From: Benincasa hispida
Taxonomy: Eukaryota; Streptophyta; Magnoliopsida; Cucurbitales; Cucurbitaceae
Direction: 5' to 3'
Assembly: GCF_009727055.1 (NCBI RefSeq)
Contig: NC_052351.1
Coordinates: 58,721,564-58,785,563, forward strand
DNA: 64,000 nucleotides
Shown here: positions 36,479 to 46,628 of the stretch, one piece after another
Position numbering within the stretch: position 1 is the stretch's first letter
How the letters are laid out: each line of letters starts with the position of its first letter
The notes under the pieces: model-generated
What the model saw: only the letters and a program-made list of their open reading frames with translations
What the model was told of the DNA's origin: nothing
Database searches by the model: none
Position numbers and translations under genes: made by a program

Positions 36479-36676
36479 TTCGTGTCACCCTGGGAGTAAC
36501 CTTCATTCAGAAAGTATTTTAATAAATCTAGATTTCGTTGAATAAGAGGAAGTTGTTGAAACATAAATCAAATATATGACACATAGATTTCAACTTCCAC
36601 ATCTCGACATAGTTCACACTATGAGATTTATATGACGTTTCGTGTCACCCTGGGTGTGACCTTCATTCAGAAAGTG
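36479..36676 (+). repeat. Leader module repeated twice
   Basis: TTCGTGTCACCCTGGGAG then CTTCATTCAGAAAGT stands at 36479 and again near 36639 (TGGGTG form), about 160 bp apart. The same module, as CGTGGTGCCCTGGGAG, is found in the leaders near 63488 and, inverted, near 29160-29330. Confidence 0.65.
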
Positions 36677-37266
36677 TTTGTATGAGTCAATAACAAGGTG
36701 AACGGGGGAAGTAGTTCATAGTAAGTGGGTGAAGCATATGTGTCAATGTGTCCTACGGCCTCTTCCATTAGTTTGGACCATGAGATTCCTATGTTGTGTC
36801 TACTGGCTTGCTTTAGGCAGCCCTTGCTAGTCGTTTAACGACGGCTATCTGCTCGGAGGGTTGTAACATAGGATACAAAACAACTCAAACTCCGAAAATG
36901 GATAGGATTTCTTAGGTCCATTCCCAACCTTGACTCTCCATTTCGGTAGCATAGTTGGGGCTGACCTCTGACGTCTGAAAACGGAGGGTTACACTTACAG
37001 AATTACTAAAGTGTTAGTAACTTCTGACCGAAAATGGTAACTAAACGACTATAGGAATAAGAGTTATTTTGAAGATAGTGTTTGGTCAAAATTGTTTTGT
37101 TTTAGTGAAGGAGTATTTGACTTCCCCTCGATAGCACGTAATCTGACTCACTATAGTATCGTTGAAAATGAATAATGGTTATGGGTACATTATTACTTGT
37201 TTTGATAAACTTGACTTTGTATTTAGTTGCAATTTGCTAATTAGAATTTGTTTAAAATTTTTCAGC
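36677..37266 (+). other. End of the Copia D leader
   Basis: No ORF before gag. GTAAGTGGGTGAAGCATATG with GTGTCAATGTGTCCTACGG near 36720-36760 matches the leader near 63100-63140. It ends with the splice-acceptor-like sequence before the gag start. Confidence 0.6.
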
Positions 37267-37569
37267 ATGTCGAATTCTTCTAGAATACTCGCTTTCAAAT
37301 TAACTAACGATAAAATCGAATCAACGTACAAATTACTAGCGGTTAATGGTTCTAAAAGAGTTTTAACGGACGATTGTCCTTTATCTCCCATCTCATCTAA
37401 AGTTTTGAACAATATTGATGAGAATGTGAAATTCGAACAACAAGATAAATATGATTTACTAGTTATCGAAACATGTTTAGTGGAAAATGATAAAACCTGG
37501 ATAATTGATTTAGGTGCCACTAATCATGTCTATACTTTCTCACAGGAAACAAGTTCCTGGAAATAGTTG
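37267..37569 (+). pseudogene. Copia D gag remnant joined to protease
   Basis: The start MSNSSRILAFKLTND is in register with other gag starts of this group. After about 50 codons (VLTDDCP) the gag jumps directly to the sequence before protease, so most of gag, including the zinc knuckle, is deleted. The protease motif TWIIDLGATNHV is normally D-S-G-A-T-N-H; Ser is Leu here. The frame ends at TAG 37564-37566. The first in-frame ATG upstream (37162) lies in the leader and is not the likely start. Confidence 0.75.
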
Positions 37570-38616
37570 ACCAAAGACAAAACAATCTTTAAGGTAGGGA
37601 TCAGGAATATTGTTTCAGCTAAAGCAGTGGGAGATATGAAGTTATTTATAGGAGATAAATACATTTATCTTAAAAATGTTTATTACATTCCTTCTATGAA
37701 AAGGAATCTAATATCTATCTCTTGTTTGCTAGAATAAAATTATAAAGTTTCTTTCGAACATGATGAAGTGTTCATCAATTCAAGAAATAACCAAATTTGT
37801 TCTGCAAAATTAGAAAACAACTTGTATTTGTTAAAATCGACTGAGGTAAGAGCCATTTTGAAAATAGAGATGTTTAAAACTGTTGAGACTCATAAGAAAA
37901 GGAAAATTTTTCCAAATTCCTATCTTTGGCACTTAAGATTGGGTCACATAAATCTCAACATGATTGAGAGATTGGTTAAGAATGGTCATCTAGATAAGTT
38001 AGAAGACAGTTCATTACTGCCTTGTGAATCCTGTTTTGAGGGTAAAATGACTAAAAAATCTTTTTCTGGAAAAGGTCTTATAACCAAAGAAACCTTGGAG
38101 TTGGTATATTCATACCTTTGTGGTCCTATGAATGTTAGAGCTAGATGAGGGTATGAATATTTCATCAGCTACATTGACGACTATTCTAATTATGGGCATG
38201 TTTACTTACTACTCCAAAGTCTGAAACATTTGAAAATTTCAAAGAATATAAAGCTAAGGTTGAAAAATAATTAGGTAAAAAGATTAAAACACTTCGATTA
38301 GATCGAGGTGGTGAGTATATGGACTTAGAATTCGATAACTATTTGATAGAACATGGAATCCAGTCTCAACTCACAGCCTCTGGCACACCTCAACAAAACG
38401 TTGTGGTAGAAAGGAGAAACAGAACCTTGTTGGATATGGTTCATTCCATGATGAGTTATGCTCAGCTACCAAATTCTTTTTGGGGGCATGCAGTTGAAAC
38501 TGCGGTGTATATTTTGAACATGGTTCCCTAAAAAAGTGTTTTTGAAACACCTTACGAGCTCTAGAGAGGATGTAAAGGAAGTTTACATCACTTCAAAATT
38601 TGGGGTTGCCTAGCAC
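37570..38616 (+). pseudogene. Copia D protease end, pre-integrase and integrase core
   Basis: KNVYYIPSMKRNLISISCLL ends the protease region. YLWHLRLGHINLNMIERLV and PCESCFEGKMTKKSF form the pre-integrase domain. The integrase core has ISYIDDYSNYGHV, then LDRGGEYMDLEFDNYLIEHG (second catalytic Asp) and TPQQNVVVERRNRTLLDMV (Glu), followed by PNSFWGHAVETAVYILN. Stops lie at 38146-38148 and 38268-38270, with frameshifts around 38200-38310. GCLAHV ends at a solo LTR and resumes at 40727. Confidence 0.9.
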
Positions 38617-38621
38617 ACGTG

Positions 38622-40726
38622 TGTTGGGATTGGTGTCCTAATTCTCCCGAAGTCTCGTTGTTTGTAATGATACACATTGTTTGATGAATAAAATAAATGT
38701 TATTTCAGTCTGGCATTTACTCATATCCATTAAATAAATCTCCTTGGTTATCTTATTGAAACTTAAGCATGTATATGTGATATACAAGTGGATCATGCCT
38801 TAAGTGATAACCTAAATAAGTCTGTAGTATATGGATTAAGGTGGGATACCTGATCCTGGTGATACTACGGATACAGCCTGCTTTGTAGAGGTTTGCAAGT
38901 GTTGTAAACTACTACAGATGGTAGATCCTAACCATTCATGTGGAGACGTGCGAGCGGGGATGTCCTATATATAGAGTTTGTATAAGACTGGACTACGAGA
39001 TGACTAGACTCTGTATATAACATCGTTGATACTAGAGACTTACATCTCACCTAAATGACCATAGGTGACACAACCTCAATCCTGAGTATTTTGGGAACTC
39101 CTGCCTTTGAGGGCGGTCCTTTGATTAGTATGGGTGAGAGTGGCCAGATTTCCAACTCAACATGCCTACCTTTTTAGGGACTTGTCTGATCTGGGAGCTA
39201 GGAATTCAATTCACAAGATGGAATTCACTTCTTTCCCGTAGCAGGGATACGTAGAAAGATTGCTCCCTTAAGGGTTGATTTTGGGGCTTGAAAATAGTGG
39301 CCACAACTTCTCTTTGGAAGAGAGGTCTCAGTCATAGTAGGACTATGTTTTATGTTCATTAGAGGGATCAATGGTACTTAAGAAGTAAGATGTAACTACA
39401 GGGGCATAACAGTTATTGGCCCAGCTGTACTTACGAGCAATCTGTGAAGGGTTGTCGCACTGATGATTAGTTAAGATGGACACATAATATATCTGTGGTA
39501 AGGGGATTTCAGCTGTCGGTCTTTAGTGAAGTGTCTAACAGTTAATGGATGGTGGATCCCGTGACTAAAGAGTTTAGTCAGTTATTCACGTACCGTTGGA
39601 GCTTCGAGCTATAGGTCCATAAGGTCCCCTTGGTAGCTCAATGGATTCAGTTGAGGATCAGTTCTTGGCGTTGATTTGAAATGTTCAAAATTGACAAGAG
39701 GTATTTCGATTATATATGATATGATCGGTATGGTGTATGAGATACAATCAAGTGAGGATTAATTTAAATGAGATTTACATTAAGTGCCATGGAATAGAAA
39801 AAGAACTATGGTTTAATATGTTTCATAGGATGAAATATTAAAACTATAGTTTACTAATAATAGTATGGTAGTTTGATTATCATTTATATTTATAATAATA
39901 TTAATTATTGGATAATTAAATCTTTTTCTCTAATAACGAATTTGTGGGAGGTTATTAGTAGTTTTTCATGGTAATCATGAGATTAAAAAGGAAAGAGGTT
40001 TTTCCTAATTTTTTAGAAAGTTTTGCAAATTGTTGAATTTGTGAATTCTCTCACGAATGGAAGTTATCAAAGTAAATAGGATTTACTAAGCGATAACTTG
40101 GAGATAAAACGATCGTGTAGTATTTGTAAGCGACCAGACACGGATCTAAACGATGAGCTAAAGGATCGGCTTAGCTTTTGCTAGATGATTGCTTGGATTT
40201 TCTAAAACAATTCGCATCGACCTATACGATAGTTTCAGCCATCTCCCACTTGCTCAATTCGTTTACACGATTGTTGCAATCCTCCTTCTTCTACCTCATA
40301 CCAAGTCCACATAGAGCCCACTCTCTGGATTCTCACACCGAGAATACAAGGTAACCTTCTTGGTGGTGTCATACTCAACTCGAAGCCGTCAAGGTTCTGT
40401 GGAGGCTATTCGTGCCGTTGGAGTGTTCGTGTCCGAGGCAATTGCTAAGGACGAACTTGCGGTGTTCGTGCTGTGAAGCGATCATGTTGTTCGCGCATTT
40501 GAGGTTATTGTGTTCGAACGTTCGTGAGCAAGGAGCGTGGAGACGAGTCTACAAACGTTCGTAGCATTTCTCCTTGTTCAGTTGTATTTTCATGCTATAA
40601 TTTCTGTAATAAATGCATAACCATTTGTTTCTATTCATGACTATAATTTTTAATGTTCATACATGATTGTAATTTGGAATGATCTATTCCGCTGGTCATG
40701 GAAATCCTCGTGTTAAATTTCTTTCA
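38622..40726 (+). mobile_element. Solo Copia LTR (family F), 2,105 bp, inside Copia D
   Basis: It begins TGTTGGGATTGGTGTCC and ends AATTTCTTTCA. Flanks ACGTG (38617-38621) and ACGTA (40727-40731) are a 5-bp duplicate with one mismatch, and the host codons for AHVLVQN rejoin across it. It is homologous to the 5' LTR at 59087-61151. A CGATCG-word cluster lies at 40085-40260. The splice-donor motif of the full-length relative is changed here (CAAACGTTCGT). Confidence 0.93.
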
Positions 40727-42670
40727 ACGTATTGGTGCAAAATATTAAAAAGTTGGAACGTCGTTCAAAATTATGTCTATTTGTAAGCTACCCAAAAGAA
40801 ATGAAGGGTTGTTATTTTTACTATCCTTAGGAAGACAAAGTATTTGTGTCAACAAATGCAACTTTCCTGGAGGAAGACCACATGAAGAATCATCAACCTC
40901 ACAGTAAGCTAGTAATAGAAGAAATGTCCAGAAAAATGACAAATGCATCAACAAAAGTTGTTGATAGAGCAGGTCCATCAACAAGAGTTGTTGATGATAT
41001 TAGTACTTCATATCCATCTTAAGAGTTCAGAATGCCTCGTCGTAGTGGTAGGGTTGTGCAACAGCCTGATCGGTACATGGGTTTAATTGAAACTCAAGTC
41101 ATCATACCAGATGATGGCTTAGAGGATCCATTAACTTTCAAACAAGCACTGAATTATGTAGATAAAGACCAATGGATTAAAGCCATAGACCTTCAAATGG
41201 AGTTTATTTACTTCAATTCTATCTAGAATCTTATAGATCAACTTGAAGGGGAAAAATCCATCGGTTACAAGTGGATCTACAAGAGAAAACGAGACCAAGC
41301 TAGTAAGATACAGACCTACAAAGCAAGACTTGTGGCAAAAAGGTTTACCTAAAGAGAAGGGATAAACTATGAAGAAACCTTATCCCTGGTTGCCATAAAG
41401 TCAATTAGAATACTTTTGTCCATAGTTGCACTTTATGATTATGAAATATGGCAAATGAATGTCAAGATAGCCTTTCTGAATGGCTATCTTGAAGAGAGTA
41501 TCTATATGTCTCAACCAGAAGGGTTTATTGAACGGGGTAAAGAGCAAAAGATTTGAAAGCTTAATCAATCCATTTATGGGTTGAAACAAGCATCTAGATT
41601 TTGGAATATGAGATTTAACACTACGGTAAAATTTTATGGATTTGAACAAAATGTTGAAAAACCTTGTGTTTATAAGAAAGTCGTTAACAAAATTGTCGCT
41701 CTTCTGCTGTTGTATGTTGATGATATGCTACTCATTGGAAATAAAGTAGAATTTCTAGCTGACGTTAAGAGATGGCTAGCTACACAATTCCAAATGGAAG
41801 ATTTGGGAGAAGCACAGTATGTTCTCGAGATACAAATAGTTCAGAACTGCAAGAACAGAACTTTAGCACTATCTCAAGCATCTTATATAGACAAAATGTT
41901 GTCTAGATATAAAATGCAAAATTCCAAGAAAGGAACGTTACCTTTCTGACATGGAATTCATCTGTCAAAGGAGCAAAGTCCTAAAACACCTCAAGAGGTT
42001 TAGGATATGAAACAAATTCCATATGCATCAGCAGTAGAGAGCTTGATGTATGCATGTTGTGTACACGTCCTGATATATGCTATGCAATTGGAATAGTCAG
42101 CAGGTTTCAGTCCAATCCTAGATATGATCATTGGTTTGCCATTAAGAACATTCTCAAGTATCTTTAAAGAACGAGAAATTATATGCTTCTATATTGTGCT
42201 GAGGACCTGATCCTTACTGGATACACTGATTCTGACTTCCAAACCGATATTGATTCAAGGAAATTAACTTCGGGGTCAGTATTCACTTTGAATAGAGGAG
42301 CAGTTGTGTGGAGAAGCATCAAGCAAATGCTGACTCCACAATGGAAGCTGAGTATGTAGCTACAAGTGAAATAGCAAAAGAAGAAGTATGGCTCAAAAAG
42401 TTCCTGACTAACCTGGAAGTAGTTCCTAATATGCACCTACCTGTCACCCTGAATTGTGAAAACAGTAGAGCAGTTGCAAATTCAAAGGAACCTCGAAGCC
42501 ATAAATGAAGAAAGCACATCGAATGGAAGTACCATCTCATCAGAGAGATTGTACATAGAGGAGATGTGATCGTCATGCAGATAGCCTCACAAGACAACTT
42601 AGTTGATCCATTTACGAAGGCCCTCTCGGTTAAAGTGTTCGAGGGTCACCTCGTAGGACTGGGTCTATAA
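40727..42670 (+). pseudogene. Copia D reverse transcriptase and RNase H
   Basis: KLERRSKLCLFV and the spacer (ATFLEEDHMKNH, Ser/Thr-rich, MPRRSGRVVQQPDRYMGLIE) lead into RT. RT motifs are EGEKSIGYKWIYKRKRD, TYKARLVAKRFT, WQMNVKIAFLNGYLEESIYM, NQSIYGLKQASRFW and LLLYVDDMLLIGNKVEFL with the catalytic YVDD intact. RNase H is frameshifted but shows STMEAEYVATSEIAKEEVWL and ASQDNLVDPFTKALSVKVFE, ending GLGL at TAA 42668-42670. In-frame stops lie near 41021, 41224, 41350 and 41553. Confidence 0.92.
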
Positions 42671-42808
42671 GATATTTGCCACTAGGGCATGTGGGAGAAT
42701 TTATGGGTATCTAATGCCCTAGTTTATTGTATTTATACTTTTCTTTTCTCTCAGTGTAACTCAACATTGTATATTTGTATATATATTGATCCACTGGAGT
42801 TTCGGTCC

Positions 42809-42820
42809 AAGTGGGAGTAT
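42809..42820 (+). promoter_or_regulatory. Polypurine tract of Copia D
   Basis: AAGTGGGAGTAT directly precedes the 3' LTR start TGTTGGGTTG at 42821. Confidence 0.8.
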
Positions 42821-42930
42821 TGTTGGGTTGTATGTCCTAAAACTCGCAGTTTGTAAAATTAAACATATTCTATTATCAATAAAGATGTTATTCAACATTT
42901 CTTCAATAAAGTTGTTATTGAATGTATTAG
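42821..42930 (+). mobile_element. 3' LTR of Copia D, only the first 110 bp
   Basis: It follows the 5' LTR base by base (TGTTGGGTTGTATGTCC, TTCAATAAAGTTGTTATTG) and then diverges at about 42930, where Gypsy-type sequence begins. Only a few differences separate the two LTR starts. Confidence 0.85.
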
Positions 42931-44066
42931 TATTTTTGTAGGTATTGAGCATCTTGGAGGTAGAATTGGTCGTTAGAGTATATTTGGGGTTAATTTGGTG
43001 CAATTAGGAGCTAAATTATAACGAAAATGGTCTTTGAGGGAGCGTAACGCTACACTCAAAGGTAGTAGCCACAACAATTGGGAAAAGTAGGGCAGCGTCA
43101 CAATATGCTCCATGTAGCATTGCAATGATCTAGATTTTGACGGAGGCATAACGCAATGCGTCCAACAGAGCATAGCAACAATATCGCTAAGTTGCAACCT
43201 CTACGTTGCGGCAACTTGAAGACCAACGTCGTTATGCTCTTGATGAGTCTTGCAACACTACGTAGCAGATTTAAATACCCTTATTTGAGTTCAGGGCAGA
43301 GGAATCACTCTCATTTGGCCTCGAGCAAAATTTCTTCTCCTTTTATCTCTTCCACTTGTATTTTTCTTCCTTTCCCCTCATGGAATTGGTAGATGAAGCC
43401 AGATCTTGTCTTCTCCATCTCTATTGGAAAGTAAGGTTTATGAGTTTGTAATTTAAAGGATTTCGGGATGAACTCATTGTAATTTTTGGGAGTTTTATTT
43501 GAATTCAATTTTATATCTTGGCTATAGGCTTCTTTTCTGATGGAATTACTTTGCAATTACATTTTCTCCTGATTGTCTGACAAACTACTTGGGATTTTAT
43601 AATTGAGTGCTTGAGATTGACTTGTAATATGTAAGATGAAATTATAGGTTAATTTTCAAGAAGCAAAAGGTTAGATAGGCTTGCAACTTATTGTCTATAA
43701 TGAATAGTATTGTTCCTATTGACCTAGGGGGAATCATATTCAATGTTTTGTTAGATGGTGGAAACTAAATGTTCATCCTAGCATAACCCCAAGAACTTAA
43801 TGCAGTTGGTTAAATGTGATTAGTATGGATTCATCTAGCATATTTAGCTACTTAGGTAATTAAGATCATTGGTTTTATTTTCAACCAACTGGCATATGCA
43901 TAATCAAAAGCCATAAAATTACATTTGAATAATTCGATGAACAAGGTTACATTGAGTCATTAGATCTTCATCCTCCAAGCTAGAATGTCTATATTAGTTT
44001 CATTTCTATCCTTTATTTTCTGTACTTTATTTTCTATGCATTTCCAATTATCCAATCCATACCAAC
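42931..44066 (+). mobile_element. Gypsy (Athila/Tat-like) LTR fragment before the gap
   Basis: The part from about 43280 is homologous to 13840-14440. Its first part contains many GCGTAACGC, CATTGCAATG and GTTGCAAC words (43040-43260). No ORF. It would continue into the GTTCGACCTC signature but is cut by the N gap. Confidence 0.65.
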
Positions 44067-44486
44067 NNNNNNNNNNNNNNNNNNNNNNNNNNNNNNNNNN
44101 NNNNNNNNNNNNNNNNNNNNNNNNNNNNNNNNNNNNNNNNNNNNNNNNNNNNNNNNNNNNNNNNNNNNNNNNNNNNNNNNNNNNNNNNNNNNNNNNNNNN
44201 NNNNNNNNNNNNNNNNNNNNNNNNNNNNNNNNNNNNNNNNNNNNNNNNNNNNNNNNNNNNNNNNNNNNNNNNNNNNNNNNNNNNNNNNNNNNNNNNNNNN
44301 NNNNNNNNNNNNNNNNNNNNNNNNNNNNNNNNNNNNNNNNNNNNNNNNNNNNNNNNNNNNNNNNNNNNNNNNNNNNNNNNNNNNNNNNNNNNNNNNNNNN
44401 NNNNNNNNNNNNNNNNNNNNNNNNNNNNNNNNNNNNNNNNNNNNNNNNNNNNNNNNNNNNNNNNNNNNNNNNNNNNNNNNNNNNNN
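44067..44486. other. 420-N assembly gap
   Basis: 420 N. Sequence on the left is a plus Gypsy LTR and on the right a minus one, so the gap probably hides LTR ends. ORFs reported across it are not real. Confidence 0.95.
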
Positions 44487-45208
44487 AAGGCTCCGGTCGT
44501 CACTCGAGAATGTAAAGGGGTGAAGAACTCTCAGCCATCTTCTCAACGTTGTTTGTCTGGATCGTAAGGTCCGCCCTATGACGAACCTCAGGCGGAAAAC
44601 CATGGATTAAACCTTGGCGAAAACCCTGGATCACTTGAATTTTTTGCGCTCATCAGTCTTCTATTTATAGTAGCTTTGGGTCGCCAACAACATTAATTAG
44701 ACTGCTCTGAGTCTGACGTTCGTGCACATGTAGTCCTTTACGAATTCTCTGTCCACCTAACAGCGTGGTAGGTGAAATGTCAGCATGCAGCTTTTGGGAT
44801 TTACTCAGAGGTAGATGCGTTTGATGCGTTCATTCCACCTACCTTCCGTTGATCCCATTAGAATGTGTTTCGCGTAGCCGAAATCATTCAATGGCAGCAT
44901 TCGCTTATACTGGCAACTCTACATGATGACCGCTAATGGCTTGACGAGCACAATCTCCATGCGATTTGGAAGCATGCAGCTTATTATCGCAACATCCATG
45001 CATTGATCGATGCGTTTGCCTTTGTGATGGAGTGTTTCCTCACATGCGGTCGTCTATGCGGTGGCTGGTTTCCGCGTTTGGCGTTCATTTCGCTGCGTTA
45101 GCTACAAAAATAGAACATTGAACGCATAATAATGCAAAAAACGGGTTAAGCTGAGATTCAACATGTTGATTTGATGCAAAACTCTTTTTTCTCGTGAATT
45201 CCTAACAT
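44487..45208 (-). mobile_element. Gypsy LTR fragment with TATA box, minus strand
   Basis: On the minus strand a start-like TGTTAGGAATTC stands at 45208, words such as CGCATGC and AACGCATC follow, and CTATAAATAG lies at 44670-44661, at a similar distance as in the LTR at 53834. The LTR end lies in or beyond the N gap. The assignment is by similarity of composition and promoter position. Confidence 0.5.
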
Positions 45209-45489
45209 GATTGACGCATATTCTACCTAAACAACCTTCATAATTCTAAGTGAAGGCCTAAGAATGACATGCATTTCTGTATGTCCATCAACCCATCATG
45301 TGGCTAACCAAGGAGGCTAAATTTTAATTGGTTAGCTACACCAACCTTCCTCGTTGTCAAGATCTACAACGCCTTTCGGACGTCCAAGGTTGATTTGAAA
45401 ATCATGTCATGCTCAACTGACACAAAAAAAAAAAAAAGAAAACAAAAGAAAATTTTAATTAAAAACTAACTAAGAAGAACTAATTCGGC
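45209..45489 (-). other. Gypsy leader fragment
   Basis: About 280 bp between a degenerate PBS and an LTR start, on the minus strand. It holds a poly-A/T run near 45424-45437 and no ORF. Confidence 0.4.
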
Positions 45490-45507
45490 TTCCCCAACAA
45501 TACGCCA
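45490..45507 (-). promoter_or_regulatory. Degenerate tRNA-Asp-type primer-binding site
   Basis: The minus strand reads TGGCGTATTGTTGGGGAA. The plant tRNA-Asp complement is TGGCGCCGTTGCCGGG; two of the changes are C to T. Confidence 0.6.
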
Positions 45508-45699
45508 ATTTGATTGCAAGCCTTTTTGGTGTCACTTCCAAAAGACTGCAAATCAATAAAATTTTGTATCTCACCAAACTGATTACTTATACTAACTAGT
45601 AGCACAAAGCAGCAGTCTGAGGTCGAACCACAGGGAAGCACAGAAGATTACTTTTCTCGAAGATCATTTTTAGTTAAAGTCGTAAATGGGGGGGGGGGA
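45508..45699 (-). mobile_element. 3' end of a Gypsy LTR, minus strand
   Basis: The minus strand shows CTTCCCTGTGGTTCGACCTC near 45644-45625 and a C-run near 45699-45688, in the same order as at 14440-14520. It directly precedes the PBS-like site, as an LTR end should. Confidence 0.65.
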
Positions 45700-46628
45700 G
45701 GTACTTTCATTGCAACACTTAGTGGGATTGCTTGGGTTTCGCATACTTAGTCATGTGGATTAGGGATATGAAGCATGTAGCAACCCACCGAGAGGTGTGC
45801 GTTGTGCGAGTGTGTGAGTAATCTTATTTTCTTAGTGTGAAGCTGCTGTAACGCCTTTCTATAGGCTAACGCATTGCTTGTCTATGAGTAAAGTCAACAA
45901 CAATCAACTACTCGGGAGGGTAAGTGGTTGGACTCATTAAGCAAGACATGCATTGTTCACTAAGGATAGTAACGATCTTGCGTCAACCAAGTTCATGTGA
46001 TTGTCTTGTATTATGTATGTTTCATTCGTCCATTAGGGATACTCGGGAGGGTTGTCTAAGGAAAGGATCTAGGCTTGGGAACGTCAGGTCAGAATCTAGG
46101 CTTAAGAGAGTCAGATTAGAACACATAATACGAGAGATAGGAGCTTAGGAATAAGCACTGTTTGCTATTAACCCATCGCATGCATCCTAAAGATAGGATA
46201 CGATTGAGTGCGATCACCGTAGCATTGTGTGCATTTTGCATCATCGTATAGGAGAAGAGTAGAGACTTAAGAATAAGCTCTATGGACACTTTTGCATTCA
46301 ACACATGCATCCTAGACTTAGGAGCACCACATTTGCATTGGAAAATGATTTGTCGTGCATGAGTGTAGCATGATCGCATTAGCTTGCGTTGACTAGGGTT
46401 GCCCTTGCGGTCACTCTTAAGGGTTGCAATGAAATCATCTCCGCATTTTATCTATTTTCCCACATATTTATTTCATGTCAAGGTTTGTCATATCTCTACC
46501 TTTCATGCATATTCTCATGCAAATCACCGCATACATACAACTACAAGTCCTTGTGTTCGACCTCGGATTACCCGAGAAACTTGCGTTCATGTTATACCTG
46601 GCGTGAACGCAAGAAAACTTGTGGTAGG
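45700..46628 (+). mobile_element. Gypsy LTR tail fragment, plus strand
   Basis: CTTGTGTTCGACCTCGGATT near 46553 and GAGAAACTTGCGTTC resemble the tail of the Athila-like LTR at 48230-48270. The rest contains TACTCGGGAGGG twice (45910, 46040) and TTAGGAATAAGC-type repeats but no ORF. The next element begins at 46629 within this tail. Confidence 0.55.

Larger units (their letters stand above)
34952..37265 (+). other. Putative leader intron of Copia D (contains the PBS)
   Basis: The donor AAAG|GTAAGT is a full plant consensus. At the other end TTTGCTAATTAG (branch-like CTAAT near 37236), a U-rich run and AATTTTTCAG|C stand directly before the gag start at 37267. Splicing would join the R-U5 exon to gag and remove 131 bp of LTR, the PBS, the palindromic words and the leader repeats. 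The splice signals are seen; splicing itself is inferred and RNA evidence is needed. Confidence 0.5.

Noticed and set aside
43985..44603. ORFs spanning the 420-N gap
   Set aside because: More than two thirds of each is N.
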